Below, piece after piece: positions 55,046 to 64,000 of a stretch of DNA of 64,000 nt; the first letter of the stretch is position 1; every line of letters begins with the position of its first letter. The DNA lies in assembly GCF_014279815.1 (NCBI RefSeq), contig NZ_CP047941.1, positions 2,108,001 through 2,172,000 on the forward strand. Reading direction: 5' to 3'. The stretch comes from Synechococcus sp. NOUM97013 (GTDB lineage Bacteria; Cyanobacteriota; Cyanobacteriia; PCC-6307; Cyanobiaceae). The position numbers were made by a program, and so were the translations under genes. Below the pieces are notes generated by a model. The model was not told the origin of the DNA and searched no databases. It saw only the letters and a list, made by a program, of their open reading frames with translations.

Positions 55046-56251
55046 GTGAGTCGACTGCTGTTGCTCAGCAATGGTCATGGGGAGGATCTCTCCGGTGCCT
55101 TGCTGGGCCGCGCGCTGCAGGCTGAAGGACACAACGTCGAAGCACTTCCGCTGGTAGGGAAAGGCCAGCCCTACCGGGATGCAGGCATTGGCCTGATCGG
55201 GGGAACCCAGGAGTTCAGCACCGGTGGACTGGGTTACACCAGCCTGCAAGGGCGCCTGACCGAATTGGTCCAAGGACAGGTGATCTATCTCTTGAGACGC
55301 CTGGTCCGCCTGCTGCGCATTGCCAAGCGCTACGACCTCGTGGTGGTGATCGGCGATGTGATTCCAGTGATGGCGGCTTGGCTGAGCAGACGCCCTGTGG
55401 CCACTTACCTGGTGGCCTATTCCAGTCACTACGAGGGACGCCTGCGCCTGCCATGGCCATGCAGTGACTGCCTGCGCAGTCCACGTTTCAAAGCGATCTT
55501 CAGCCGCGATCAACTGAGTGCCGACGATCTCAGCAACCAGCTCAAACGACGCGTCGATTTCCTCGGCAACCCCTTCATGGATCCTGTGCTGAGCGACACC
55601 AGGCGGCTGCCCCCGGCCCGTCGCCGGCTGGGGCTGCTGCCGGGCAGCCGGCGACCGGAACTGGAACAGAACCTGCTGCTGTTGCTGCAGGTGATCGATC
55701 AGTTGCCAGAGTCTTGGCGCAACAACGGTGAGCTTCAGCTCGAGCTGGCACTGGTGTCGTCTCTCCAGGATGCGGAGCTCTCAGCATTGGTTGCACCACG
55801 CCACTGGCACCTGGAGGCAGGATCGGACAACAGACCTTCGGCGTTGTGTCGTGGTAACTGCCACATTTGGATCCGGCGCGGCAACTTCGGCGCGGTGTTA
55901 CACAGCTCCGACCTGCTGCTCTGCATGGCCGGGACGGCCGCAGAACAGGCGGTGGGACTCGCAAGACCGGTGCTGCAACTGGTGGGGCAGGGTCCGCAGT
56001 TCACCGAAGGCTTTGCTGAGGCCCAACGCCGTCTGCTGGGACCCAGTGTGTTTTGTGCTCCAGGAGAAGCTGGTGATCCAGTCACGCTCGAACGGACGGC
56101 TCAGATGGTGTTGAACCTCCTGGAGCGACATCAACAGGACGCTGAGTTGAGATCCATCTGTGACAGAGAGGCTGTGAATCGTCTCGGCCTGGCCGGCGGG
56201 GGGAGCAGGATGGCGGCATCCATCTCCCGACTGCTGCAGGCGTCTCCATGA
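55046..56251 (+). CDS. Lipid-A-disaccharide synthase-related glycosyltransferase (TIGR03492)
   Basis: 401 residues of a GT-B fold resembling LpxB. LLLSNGHGEDLSGALLGRAL opens the N-terminal domain, DLVVVIGDVIPVMAAWLSRRP is a nucleotide-fold strand near 90-112, and the C-terminal half has LLPGSRRPELEQNLLLLL near 192 and CMAGTAAEQAVGLARPVLQLVGQGPQF near 292. In cyanobacteria this is a separate family from true LpxB; its acceptor is unknown. GTG start. The stop overlaps the next gene by 4 nt. Confidence 0.85.
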   Translation: MSRLLLLSNGHGEDLSGALLGRALQAEGHNVEALPLVGKGQPYRDAGIGLIGGTQEFSTGGLGYTSLQGRLTELVQGQVIYLLRRLVRLLRIAKRYDLVVVIGDVIPVMAAWLSRRPVATYLVAYSSHYEGRLRLPWPCSDCLRSPRFKAIFSRDQLSADDLSNQLKRRVDFLGNPFMDPVLSDTRRLPPARRRLGLLPGSRRPELEQNLLLLLQVIDQLPESWRNNGELQLELALVSSLQDAELSALVAPRHWHLEAGSDNRPSALCRGNCHIWIRRGNFGAVLHSSDLLLCMAGTAAEQAVGLARPVLQLVGQGPQFTEGFAEAQRRLLGPSVFCAPGEAGDPVTLERTAQMVLNLLERHQQDAELRSICDREAVNRLGLAGGGSRMAASISRLLQASP

Positions 56252-56523
56252 GCGCTCCGACGTCTCAACCGATCTGGAAGATCTGGCTGGATCGCCTGCT
56301 GGTGGTCAATGTCTTCCTGGTGATGGGAGGAGCCGGCTGGTTTGGACTGGCCGTGGTCAGCAGCAGCCAAGGGCTGGAAGCACCGATGCGTCAGTTCATG
56401 CGGCTCTGGGAGCCGCTGTTCACCCCTGCCATTGGTCTGTTGATGGGCGCTGCGCTGATCAACGGCGTCTGGAGCTGGTGGCAACGTCAAGTGCAACGGG
56501 CAAGGTCGGACAACGAAAGCTGA
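56248..56523 (+). CDS. Small membrane protein (hypothetical)
   Basis: A 91-residue protein with two hydrophobic helices (LLVVNVFLVMGGAGWFGLAVV and LFTPAIGLLMGAALINGVWSWW) and a basic C-terminus. Conserved in picocyanobacteria by its pattern, but I know no function. The ATG overlaps the glycosyltransferase stop by 4 nt, which suggests a partnership. The 3' end overlaps the epimerase gene by 65 nt on the other strand. Confidence 0.65.
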   Translation: MSAPTSQPIWKIWLDRLLVVNVFLVMGGAGWFGLAVVSSSQGLEAPMRQFMRLWEPLFTPAIGLLMGAALINGVWSWWQRQVQRARSDNES

Positions 56524-57403
56524 AGCCCACGGACTCGAGTCGGGTGGAGCGGACCTGCTGCCCCTCGAGAACAACCTTGGCGCCATCACCAAGCAGCAGC
56601 TGCAGCATCGGCCCAGGTACGGGAAGCAGACTCGGGCGACCGAGACAACGTCCAAGGCTGCTGGCAAAGATCGCCATGGACACGGGTTCAGGTGCGACGG
56701 CATTGAACGCACCGGACCAGGACTCCGATTCCAGTGCCGTCTGGATCATCGTGCAGAGATCACTGCGCTCGATCCAGCTCATCCACTGACGACCCGAGCC
56801 GATCGGACCACCGAAACCGGCGCGGAACACCGGAAGCATCTTGGCCAGTGCACCACCTTCGGCTGACAGCACAATGCCGATCCGCAGCTGCACCAGACGC
56901 GTGGAGGCTGGCTTGGCGGCGGCGGTTTCTTCCCACCGCTGACAGAGCTGAGCCAGAAAATCGTCGCCAGCGGCACTGGCTTCATCGAAGCAAGCCTCTT
57001 CACTTGTGCCGAAATAACCCACAGCCGAGGCATTGACCAAAACCGAGGGCGGCTGATTCAGCGAGGCCATGGCAGCCACAAGATGACGGGTGGTGTCCAG
57101 GCGGCTGCTTTCAAGCAACTGACGATGCTGGGCTGTCCAGCGCTTCTCCGCGATCGGTTCACCCGCCAGATTCACCACGCCATCGCACAAATTCAGCGCC
57201 TCGTGCAGTGGAGTGGATGGCGCCCAACTGGCCGCCACGGCCGGGTCGAGTTGGATCCAATCAAGCTGGGTAGCTTGAGCCGACGAGAATCCGGCTGGTG
57301 ATGGCCGGCGACTCACCACAGTGAGTTGATGACCTGCAGCTTGAAGCTGAGGCACCAGGCCACGGCCTACCAGACCGGTGCAACCAATCAGCAGGAGGCG
57401 CAT
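56459..57403 (-). CDS. TIGR01777 family NAD-dependent epimerase-like protein
   Basis: 314 residues of the extended SDR superfamily. The N-terminal LLIGCTGLVGRGLVPQLQAAGH holds the GxxGxxG nucleotide site, NLAGEPIAEKRW and SAVGYFGTSE follow, and a C-terminal PGPMLQLLLGDGAKVVLEGQQV segment is characteristic of TIGR01777 (SDR39U1/SulA-like). The catalytic Tyr/Lys pair is altered in this family; function unknown. Converges on a small membrane protein gene with a 65-nt overlap. Confidence 0.87.
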   Translation of the reverse strand: MRLLLIGCTGLVGRGLVPQLQAAGHQLTVVSRRPSPAGFSSAQATQLDWIQLDPAVAASWAPSTPLHEALNLCDGVVNLAGEPIAEKRWTAQHRQLLESSRLDTTRHLVAAMASLNQPPSVLVNASAVGYFGTSEEACFDEASAAGDDFLAQLCQRWEETAAAKPASTRLVQLRIGIVLSAEGGALAKMLPVFRAGFGGPIGSGRQWMSWIERSDLCTMIQTALESESWSGAFNAVAPEPVSMAIFASSLGRCLGRPSLLPVPGPMLQLLLGDGAKVVLEGQQVRSTRLESVGFSFRCPTLPVALDVATSSRRR

Positions 57404-57493
57404 GGGATGGCGTCAAAGGAAATTGACGTTAAGCAGCAAACAACGAATCGGAGGACAGTCGATGAACGAAATGCAGCAGCGCGCCAACTCTGA

Positions 57494-58747
57494 TCAGGAT
57501 GAGACGGACATCTCGGGAGCGTCTTCCGGCAGGGTGAGATTCAACTTGCGCGCCAGCGGCACCAGCGCAAAACCCTGGATGAACAGACCGTAAAGAACCA
57601 CGGCAAGGGCAAGCGGAGGCATGGAGGCACCCCAACTCACGCCCGAAGACCAAGCCGTGATGGCCATGGCGATCGGCACAGCACCGCGTAGGCCAGCCCA
57701 GCAAACGAAGATGCGTTCCCCGGAGCTGAACGGAGTTCGCCAAAGGAAGATGTGCACCATTAGCAACCGGACCAGCTGCATCACAAGGAACAACACCAAC
57801 GCGAGCCCTGCCGCATAGACGACGTCCTTGGGGTTGACCACCAGGCCCATGCAGAGGAACAGAAGCAATTCCGCCATCTTTGCGTAGCTGGAATGAGCCT
57901 CAGCAAGACGGTCTTGATCAAGATCGTGGCTGTTGCCGAGCACCAACCCCGCCACATAGGCAGCCAGCAAAGGGCTTCCGCCCAGCAGCGATGTGCCGCC
58001 ACTGAGCACCATCAGTAACGCCAAGCTGACCACCGGCAACATCGCTGATTGATTCAGTCCCATGCGCGTCCCCAGCAGCTGAACCGTCAAGCTGCCGCCG
58101 AGAAAGCCAATCAGGATGCCGAGCAGGAACTGACGCACCAGGTCCGTCACAAGCGATCCTGCCTCCATGCCAGAACCGCCGGCCAGAGCGAGCGCAAGAC
58201 CAGCCAACACAACGGCCATCGGGTCGTTGAAGCCCGACTCACACTCGATCAGATCGATCAGCGGCTTGGGCAAGCGTCCCTGCAAAGGCCTCAGCAAGGC
58301 GAGCACCGCCGAGGCGTCGGTGCTCGCCACCATGGCTCCAACGAACAAACATTTCGGCAACAGAGCCACCATCGACCTCTCGCCCTGGGCCAGGCCAAAC
58401 CCAAGGCCCACCAGCGTGATCAGCGCAGCCGTCATCAGCACGCCGACCGTTGCCAATCGACCCGCAGGCTTGATCACGCCACGCACGGATTGCCAATTGG
58501 TGGTGAGCCCGCCGAAAAACAGCACCAGCACAAGGGCCGCTTCTGTGATCTGCTGCGCATGGTCGAGGTTCAGCAGCGTGATCTGCTTCGTGCCGACGAC
58601 ATCAACATGGTTGTCAATCAACAGGCCGAGCAACAGCACCATGAGGATGCCTGGCACGCGAACCCGTGCCGCCAGATCATCGAGGAGCACCGCCACCAGC
58701 AGCAATCCCCCGAAAGCCACCAGATAGAGGGAAAGGCCGTTGTCCAA
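57494..58747 (-). CDS. CPA1-family cation/H+ antiporter
   Basis: A 417-residue polytopic protein with about 12 membrane helices. Motifs are ASTDASAVLALL near 140, ECESGFNDPMAVVLAGL near 168, and CWAGLRGAVPIAMAITA near 350. These are the conserved polar sites of NhaP/NhaP2-like Na+(K+)/H+ antiporters. A cytosolic RCK domain is absent. The start is TTG. Exported ion is not determinable, but it may act together with the ktr genes in ion balance. Confidence 0.88.
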   Translation of the reverse strand: MDNGLSLYLVAFGGLLLVAVLLDDLAARVRVPGILMVLLLGLLIDNHVDVVGTKQITLLNLDHAQQITEAALVLVLFFGGLTTNWQSVRGVIKPAGRLATVGVLMTAALITLVGLGFGLAQGERSMVALLPKCLFVGAMVASTDASAVLALLRPLQGRLPKPLIDLIECESGFNDPMAVVLAGLALALAGGSGMEAGSLVTDLVRQFLLGILIGFLGGSLTVQLLGTRMGLNQSAMLPVVSLALLMVLSGGTSLLGGSPLLAAYVAGLVLGNSHDLDQDRLAEAHSSYAKMAELLLFLCMGLVVNPKDVVYAAGLALVLFLVMQLVRLLMVHIFLWRTPFSSGERIFVCWAGLRGAVPIAMAITAWSSGVSWGASMPPLALAVVLYGLFIQGFALVPLARKLNLTLPEDAPEMSVSS

Positions 58748-58805
58748 GTGGAGTGGAGTTGCAGTGTGAAAGGGTTCTAGCCTGCCTCAAACACAACGTC
58801 CCGTG

Positions 58806-59063
58806 ATGGCCGAGACACCGTCGAGCCCAGCACCAGCCGCCAAGGCCAAACCGGCCCTCAAGAAGGGTGCTCTGGTGCGTGTGAATCGATCCGCCTATGC
58901 GGGCAGCGTCGAAGCAGGAGCCAGCGATCCCCATCCTCCTGCCTACATCTTTGATGGGCCCGGCGAAGTGCTGGTGGTGAAAGGTGACTACGCCCAGGTG
59001 CGTTGGCGTCGCCCGGTTCCTGACGTCTGGCTGCGCATCGATCAGCTCGAATCCTTCTCCTAA
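58806..59063 (+). CDS. ndhO: NAD(P)H-quinone oxidoreductase subunit O
   Basis: An 85-residue peripheral subunit of cyanobacterial NDH-1. After a Pro/Ala-rich N-terminus (about 20 residues) comes [24 protein letters not shown], then [38 protein letters not shown], the standard NdhO core. ATG 58806; a GTG at 58803 is adjacent. Divergent from the antiporter; its stop overlaps the stop of the GT39 gene by 4 nt. Confidence 0.93.
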   Translation: MAETPSSPAPAAKAKPALKKGALVRVNRSAYAGSVEAGASDPHPPAYIFDGPGEVLVVKGDYAQVRWRRPVPDVWLRIDQLESFS

Positions 59064-61138
59064 GGCTTGAGAGCCTCTTCAACACTGGAAACGGCTGCCG
59101 GCACCGACTGAATCGCTTCAGGCAGTCTCCACAACGCTCCGCCAAGAACAGCCGACAACGCATCAAGGCTGTCGAGAATCGGTTCGGAACCATGGCGCAT
59201 GCGGGCCTGAGCCGCTGTTGAAGCGGCTTGCCAGGGGTTCCATCCCGCTAGCAGCACAACGCTGCGGTAGGCACTGGGCCAGGGATTCTCAGGAATCAAG
59301 GCCTCCAGCGCTTCGAATTGGCGTGCAGCCTCCTCGGGACGATTTCCGAGGACGGCGAGCAAAGCCAAATTCCAACGGGCCTGAACATCGGATGGGTCTC
59401 GCGCCAGTCGATCCATCGCCTCCGCTTGCACCAGCGGCCGATAGTTGAAATGGCCGTCGAGCATGTGCTCAGTAGCCACACTGCTGAACACCGGATCCAG
59501 GCCTTGGGGGCCGGCGGCCATCCCAGCGGCGAGATCAGGGAAACGTCGCTCAAAGCCGACCGGTGCAGGCGCATCCCCACGGCGACGCCACAACGAGTAA
59601 CTGCCCCCTTCCGGCCTGGGGAATACCTCCACCTGCTGAAAAACACCGCTGTCGCGAATGGCCTGATCAAAGGCCCGGGCGGCTTTGCGAACCGAGCCTT
59701 GTTTGCCCTCCGCCAGCAACACCCAAGAGGCATGCCGCAAAGCCGGCTCAATGTGATCAGGGCTGCCACCAAGCTGACGGCCAACCAGCTGTCCGCCGTT
59801 GCGACGACCGTAGTAGCTGACGTTGTGTTGATTCAGATCAGGCGTGCTTGGCACCACGATCAGCGTTGCCGGTTCAGCCGTGGGATCCGCGCCACCGGCC
59901 CGAGCAACGATGGCCTCAAGGGGTTGCCCGTTGGTGAGGCGAAGACGAGCGCTCTGGGCCTTCCAAGAGGGTGCAAGCACGGCCAGACCACCGACTGCCA
60001 GAGCGAGGCCAGGAAGCCAGGGCGAACGGGAGGGCCAGCGCTGGCCGATCCATTCCCCCCACTGCCACCAACCACGCGTCAGCAGAAGCAGCAGGGACGG
60101 CAACAGGGGGGCGATGTAACGCGCGTCCTTGTTAGGGCTCAGATTCGTGACCAGCCAACCCAACAGCAATGTGCCGATCAACCAGCACCAGGGATCACGG
60201 CAATCCTTTCCCAGGGCCACTGAGGCAGTCCCCTTCAAACGCTGCGTTCGCATCCACAACAGCAACCCTGCAATCCCCACGCAGAGCACCAACCAACCGA
60301 TTTGATCGGGCAGCACACGCAAGTACCACAACCAGCCTTCGAGACTGAACACGCCAGGGTCTCCCTCACGGGCCGCCGACTCGATCACCGCGCGGTTGGT
60401 TCCGCCGAGGGTGGTGATCCAGTTGTGGCGGAGCCAAGGAAGCACAGCCAGCAGCACCAAGCCGAAACCAGCCAGAGCCTGCAGCCGTCGGCCCTGGCCA
60501 ATGCGCTGCGCCGTCATCAGACACCATCCCAGAGCAGGCAATAAAACAAGCAGGGAGCTCTGTTTGACCAGTAGACATCCGGCCACAGCAGCGGCCGCCA
60601 AACCGGCTTGCCACCAGCGACCACCACTCTGGGGAGACCACCAGGCACCAAGCCGCCAGAGCGCCAGTGTGACCATGGCCATCAGTGGCAGTTCGAGGAC
60701 GTAATCCGTGCGCAACTCCAACACCATCGGAGCCAGCACCACTGCCGACACAGCCAACAAAGCGAAGGTCCTGGCCACACGCAACGGCTGCAGCAGCTGG
60801 AGGGCCCAAGCCGCTGTCGCGCCAAGGAGCAACGCGTTCCAGACACTCAGACTCCAAGCGGCCTGCGAGGGTGAATCCCCCGCCAAAGCCATCACCGAAC
60901 CGTTCACCAGCGACGCCAGCGGCGGAATCTTCGGCGATAAATCCAGAAGAGCATTCCAACCCTGCCACTCACCGCCTGCCAGCACGCCCAGAGCACGACC
61001 ATGGTCCAGCGCGCTGTTGAGGTAATCGGCCTGATCCCAAGAGGGAAGACCACCATGTTGACTCCACCAGAGCCGATCCATCGCTGTCGCCAGAAGCCAG
61101 AGCAGCAGCAGACCCAAGCGAAACCCAAGCGCTCCCAT
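59060..61138 (-). CDS. GT39/ArnT-like membrane glycosyltransferase with C-terminal TPR-like region
   Basis: 692 residues. The first 420 form a GT-C type membrane domain with about ten helices. An early acidic motif ([15 protein letters not shown], near 33-47) corresponds to the catalytic acidic loop of the PMT/ArnT family. From about 560 to 690 the protein is soluble and helical with TPR-like repeats ([25 protein letters not shown]). It would transfer a lipid-linked sugar to an unknown acceptor on the outer side of the membrane. Last gene of the cysK operon; its ATG overlaps the DnaJ-gene stop by 1 nt. Confidence 0.8.
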   Translation of the reverse strand: MGALGFRLGLLLLWLLATAMDRLWWSQHGGLPSWDQADYLNSALDHGRALGVLAGGEWQGWNALLDLSPKIPPLASLVNGSVMALAGDSPSQAAWSLSVWNALLLGATAAWALQLLQPLRVARTFALLAVSAVVLAPMVLELRTDYVLELPLMAMVTLALWRLGAWWSPQSGGRWWQAGLAAAAVAGCLLVKQSSLLVLLPALGWCLMTAQRIGQGRRLQALAGFGLVLLAVLPWLRHNWITTLGGTNRAVIESAAREGDPGVFSLEGWLWYLRVLPDQIGWLVLCVGIAGLLLWMRTQRLKGTASVALGKDCRDPWCWLIGTLLLGWLVTNLSPNKDARYIAPLLPSLLLLLTRGWWQWGEWIGQRWPSRSPWLPGLALAVGGLAVLAPSWKAQSARLRLTNGQPLEAIVARAGGADPTAEPATLIVVPSTPDLNQHNVSYYGRRNGGQLVGRQLGGSPDHIEPALRHASWVLLAEGKQGSVRKAARAFDQAIRDSGVFQQVEVFPRPEGGSYSLWRRRGDAPAPVGFERRFPDLAAGMAAGPQGLDPVFSSVATEHMLDGHFNYRPLVQAEAMDRLARDPSDVQARWNLALLAVLGNRPEEAARQFEALEALIPENPWPSAYRSVVLLAGWNPWQAASTAAQARMRHGSEPILDSLDALSAVLGGALWRLPEAIQSVPAAVSSVEEALKP

Positions 61139-61854
61139 CAGACGATCTCCAGGCGACGGCGTTCGTCCTGCAGCCGTTTTCGACGCTGACGCGCTTCCCG
61201 CAACATCTCCCGGCCGTCGTGGAGATAGTTGTCGACGTAGCCCATCGTGTAGCGCTCAAGCTCCGCGATGGCGTCTTCCACCTGAGAGAGACAGTGATAG
61301 ACGCTCAGACCAAAACCCTTGGCAGACGGAGGTGTGGGAAGCGACTGAAAGAGCGTCTTGACCTTGTCGAGACGATTGCGACTCTGTTCGAGATAGCTGC
61401 AGAACGCCTCCATCAGCGCATCGTCATAGGGGTCGGCCGACAGGGCGCGAAGTTCCCCGGCAAAAGGATTGATCACCTGCCCAAGCAGACGATCAATGGG
61501 GACATAGACCTTCTGAAGCCAGGTGGCCAGCTCCTGATCGGCACTGGCACCCTGCCCTGAAGCGCGTCGCGCCGCACGGCTGGCACGCGCATTGCGCGCA
61601 CCGCGGGCACGCGCTTCTTCACGGGCTGAGCCACTTAACCGATCGAAAGCACGGCGGCTCTGAGGATCGCCGAGCTGCTCCCAGGCAGCATTGAGCGCGA
61701 GGATGGTTTCTTCATCACCACCCGCATCGGGATGATGCTGTTTCACCAGGCGGCGATACGCCGCCTTCAGCTCATCCTGGGAGGCAGTCGAAGCCACCTG
61801 CAGCACGGCATAAGGGTCAAGAGATGACTCGTGCTCCGCGGAGTTGAAGCTCAA
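61138..61854 (-). CDS. DnaJ-domain protein
   Basis: 238 residues. An N-terminal J domain ([41 protein letters not shown] at 41-43) is followed by an Ala/Arg-rich basic linker near 78-100. A C-terminal helical region (about 105-238) has no Gly/Phe or zinc-finger domains, so this is a type III J protein. It would recruit a DnaK to a specific client. The ATG overlaps the cysK stop by 4 nt. Confidence 0.85.
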   Translation of the reverse strand: MSFNSAEHESSLDPYAVLQVASTASQDELKAAYRRLVKQHHPDAGGDEETILALNAAWEQLGDPQSRRAFDRLSGSAREEARARGARNARASRAARRASGQGASADQELATWLQKVYVPIDRLLGQVINPFAGELRALSADPYDDALMEAFCSYLEQSRNRLDKVKTLFQSLPTPPSAKGFGLSVYHCLSQVEDAIAELERYTMGYVDNYLHDGREMLREARQRRKRLQDERRRLEIV

Positions 61855-62819
61855 AGCTGACCATCCCGCCGCGCCGGCAGTACCGAAGCAGCACTGAACA
61901 TTGGTGTCGAGAGATAGCGCTCTCCGAAGCTGGCAAGAATCACCACGATGCGGCGCCCCTCCATCGAGGGGCGCTGACCCAGCTGCAGTGCAGCGGCCAC
62001 AGCGGCTCCACTGCTCACACCAGACAGCAACCCTTCTTCCCTGGCCAAACGACGACCGATATCCATGGCTTCGTCATCGGAAATGGCCATCACCTCATCA
62101 ATCAGATCAGGATCCAACACAGGGGGAACAAATCCAGCCCCGATGCCCTGGATGCGATGAGGCCCGGCGGATCCACCCGACAAGACAGGACTGGCTGCAG
62201 GCTCTACCGCCACCACCTGCAGATTTGGCCGACGCTCCCGCAGCACCCTTGCACAACCGGTGATGGTGCCACCGGTTCCCACACCGGCAACAAAGGCATC
62301 CAAAGAACCATCGGTGTCGCTCCAGATCTCTTCAGCCGTGGACTGGGCATGCACGGCTGGATTCGCAGGATTGTCGAACTGCTGCAGCAGATAGGCCTCT
62401 GGGATCTCGTCTACTAACTCACGGGCCAGATTGATGGCACCTTGCATGCCCTCACTGCCTGGCGTGAGCTGAAGCTCGGCGCCATAAGCGCGAAGCATCG
62501 ATCGCCGCTCCGTGCTCATCGTGTCGGGCATCGTGAGGATGAGCCGATAACCACGGGCGGCAGCCACCATGGCCAAAGCAATGCCCGTGTTGCCACTGGT
62601 GGGTTCCACCAACACCGTTCGGCCTGGTTCGATGGTGCCGTCACGCTCGGCAGCCTCCACCATGGCTCCGGCAATCCGATCCTTTACCGAAGCGGTGGGA
62701 TTAAAGCTTTCGAGCTTCGCGAGGATCTCAGCTTTGCAACCAAAGGCCTGGGGCAAACGGTTCAGCCTCACCAGAGGGGTGCGTCCCACAAGCGCAGTGA
62801 TGTCAGAAGCGATGGGCAT
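61851..62819 (-). CDS. cysK: Cysteine synthase A (O-acetylserine sulfhydrylase)
   Basis: A PLP enzyme making cysteine from O-acetylserine and sulfide. The 322-residue protein has [14 protein letters not shown] at the N-terminus, the PLP lysine Lys46 in [30 protein letters not shown] near 80, GTGGTITG near 184 and [10 protein letters not shown] near 275. ATG 62819 matches the usual N-terminus; an ATG at 62852 would add 11 residues. Starts a three-gene operon with the DnaJ-domain and GT39 genes. Complements cysH at the left end of the window. Confidence 0.93.
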   Translation of the reverse strand: MPIASDITALVGRTPLVRLNRLPQAFGCKAEILAKLESFNPTASVKDRIAGAMVEAAERDGTIEPGRTVLVEPTSGNTGIALAMVAAARGYRLILTMPDTMSTERRSMLRAYGAELQLTPGSEGMQGAINLARELVDEIPEAYLLQQFDNPANPAVHAQSTAEEIWSDTDGSLDAFVAGVGTGGTITGCARVLRERRPNLQVVAVEPAASPVLSGGSAGPHRIQGIGAGFVPPVLDPDLIDEVMAISDDEAMDIGRRLAREEGLLSGVSSGAAVAAALQLGQRPSMEGRRIVVILASFGERYLSTPMFSAASVLPARRDGQL

Positions 62820-63008
62820 GCGAGTCGGGCGACTTGGCTCCTTGACATCCATTCAATGAGCAGGGCAGCAGCTCACTGACCTTGGAGGAGACATCAATAG
62901 CAATCTGAATCGCCAGCGTAGGTAATGAAGAAGGACCTGAAGCGCGCCTCGGGCATCAAGCGAGCCGCCAAGTGATCCAGGAGGCCATGGATCAATCAGC
63001 CCGCATGC

Positions 63009-63037
63009 AAAAAAAAAGCCCCCTCGTTGAGGGGGCT
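63009..63037 (-). terminator. Rho-independent terminator after the porin gene
   Basis: On the minus strand: GAGCCCCCTC, an AAC loop, GAGGGGGCT then nine T residues, located about 23 nt after the porin stop. Confidence 0.9.
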
Positions 63038-63059
63038 CGTCAAGCTGATCAGGACGTGA

Positions 63060-64000
63060 TCAGAACTTGAAGGTGGTCTTCACGAGACCGCCGAAGTTGG
63101 AGAAGGTGTCGTCGCGGTCGCCTTCGGGGTCGCCGGAAGGACCGAAACCACCGCTAAGAGCAGCGGTACCTTGACCCAGGGGACGGCTCAGGTAGAAGAG
63201 CGCGGGAGTCACAGAGATGTTGTCGGTGACTTGGAACTTGTACCACCATTCCCAGGCGTAGTTGCCATCGCCGATCCACTCGCTGCCTTCGAAATCGTCG
63301 TCGAAGTCAACGCCGGTGATGAAGGTGGACTGGCCAACAGCCATACCAGCAGAGTTGCCTTTCAGGAAGACATCAGACCACTGCAGACCCACATACCAGG
63401 ACTGGGAGGTGGCGCTGTCAGCGAAGAGGCTGGCATCGTCGTCGATGTTGGTGGTGTTGATACCCCAACCGGTGCTGATGCTCGGGAACCAGCTAGCTGA
63501 TTCAGGAGACCAGTAGGCGCTCAGACCGAAGGAGTTGGTGACACCCAGGCCAGCGAAGCTGACAGCGGAGGGAGTGGCATTGCCGCCGTAGATGCCAACA
63601 CCGTTGTCGCCGGAAGCGTAGTTATACGCAGCAGCGATGCCCCAGTTGTCATCGGTGTAAGCGATCTGCACGGTGCCGTTGGAGGCTGCGCAGTCAGTGG
63701 CGATACCACCGCAGCTATCGATGAAGTCTTCACCGATGAACTCTTCGTCGTCTGAAGCGAAGAAGCTGTTGTCTTCAGGGTCGGAATTAAAGCCGTTAGC
63801 GCTGACGTAGTTAGCGCTGATGCTGAAGCCACCGCTTTCCCAGCTCAAGCCAGCACCTTGACCCAGGGTCAGGTTGTAAGTACCAGGAGCACCGGCGTAG
63901 GTGAAGAAGTCGAGGACGGTGTCAGCGGGGTAAGCGCTAGGCCACACAGCCAGCATGTCGTCCTGACGGACCAGACCACCCACGGTTGCAGTGAAGCTGT
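63060..64000 (-). CDS. Outer-membrane porin, cyanobacterial iron-uptake/OprB type (partial)
   Basis: Only the C-terminal 313 or so residues are inside the window; the frame continues past the right edge. It shows alternating beta strands rich in Gly, Asn, Ser and aromatic residues (NLTLGQGAGLSWESGGFSIS, NWGIAAAYNYASGDN, GLQWSDVFLKGN, WEWWYKFQVTDNISVTPALFYL) and ends with Phe (KTTFKF), the usual outer-membrane insertion signal. This is the SomA-like porin family of Synechococcus. Many acidic residues face the loops (DPEDN, DDEEF). Followed by a strong terminator, suggesting high expression. Confidence 0.88.
   Translation of the reverse strand, partial: SFTATVGGLVRQDDMLAVWPSAYPADTVLDFFTYAGAPGTYNLTLGQGAGLSWESGGFSISANYVSANGFNSDPEDNSFFASDDEEFIGEDFIDSCGGIATDCAASNGTVQIAYTDDNWGIAAAYNYASGDNGVGIYGGNATPSAVSFAGLGVTNSFGLSAYWSPESASWFPSISTGWGINTTNIDDDASLFADSATSQSWYVGLQWSDVFLKGNSAGMAVGQSTFITGVDFDDDFEGSEWIGDGNYAWEWWYKFQVTDNISVTPALFYLSRPLGQGTAALSGGFGPSGDPEGDRDDTFSNFGGLVKTTFKF

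Noticed and set aside
57462-57593. A 43-codon frame with GGAGG 7 nt before ATG
   Set aside because: It runs antisense into the conserved C-terminus of the antiporter and its product is low in complexity; the ribosome-binding site is probably chance.
58049-58780. A 243-codon frame antisense to the antiporter
   Set aside because: Gln/His-rich shadow translation of a membrane protein gene.

Overview
The window is a piece of a cyanobacterial chromosome, most likely a marine Synechococcus (picocyanobacterium, subcluster 5.1 type). The basis is a G+C-rich, tightly packed genome with many overlapping or 0-30 nt gene junctions, together with psbU, ndhO, a CRR7 homologue, petL, a high-light-inducible (Hli) protein, zeta-carotene desaturase, a Nif11-like small protein, an outer-membrane porin of the cyanobacterial type, several cyanobacteria-only DUF families (DUF2973, DUF3120, DUF4346, DUF751, DUF6816) and a 16S-Ile-Ala-23S-5S ribosomal operon. 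The strain cannot be named from sequence alone.

Layout. 0-9.6 kb: a coaX-cysH pair on the minus strand, then a plus-strand run of ndbB (type II NADH dehydrogenase), hflX, an SLC13-type transporter with RCK_C domains, ktrB, ktrA and anmK. 9.6-15.4 kb: small and regulatory genes (a ribbon-helix-helix protein facing a basic hypothetical, a Nif11-like protein, a twin CX3C mini-protein), an ABC-F ATPase and an HtrA protease. 15.4-21.7 kb: an HrpB-type helicase, an Hli gene behind an apparent RpaB (HLR1) site, xseA-xseB, small membrane proteins and a BrkB/YihY protein. 21.7-27.7 kb: the rRNA operon on the minus strand with its terminator and a pre-23S processing stem. 27.7-32.5 kb: a minus-strand operon uppP, radical-SAM/PDZ protein, TolC-like channel and inositol-phosphatase family protein. 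32.6-41.1 kb: DUF3120, psbU, nadB, a VKOR-thioredoxin fusion, rimO, an MFS transporter, petL and a B12-binding radical SAM protein. 41.1-47.2 kb: DUF4346, a FemAB-like acyltransferase, a tandem PTPS plus RibD_C reductase operon, aroK, CRR7/DUF6816 and a GST. 47.2-51.6 kb: DUF751, rbfA, a NagZ-like GH3 enzyme, a GT2-TPR protein and hemD. 51.5-64 kb: a lipoprotein, an SRPBCC protein with zds, an IscA/SufA-type protein, an LpxB-related glycosyltransferase, a TIGR01777 epimerase, a CPA1 antiporter, ndhO, a cysK-DnaJ-GT39 operon, and the 3' part of a porin gene that runs off the window.

Most of this is ordinary core genome. Functional themes are sulfur assimilation (cysH, cysK), K+/Na+ homeostasis, cell-wall precursor and recycling functions (uppP, anmK, nagZ, a FemAB-like protein), photosynthesis accessories and tetrapyrrole/carotenoid synthesis. 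I found no CRISPR array, prophage, insertion sequence or recognisable defence system. The most interesting items are: a Nif11 protein that stops one residue after a leader-like GG; a twin CX3C mini-protein; a fused tandem PTPS directly followed by a stand-alone RibD_C reductase; a PDZ/radical-SAM protein in an envelope-gene operon; and a ribbon-helix-helix regulator facing overlapping inverted repeats.
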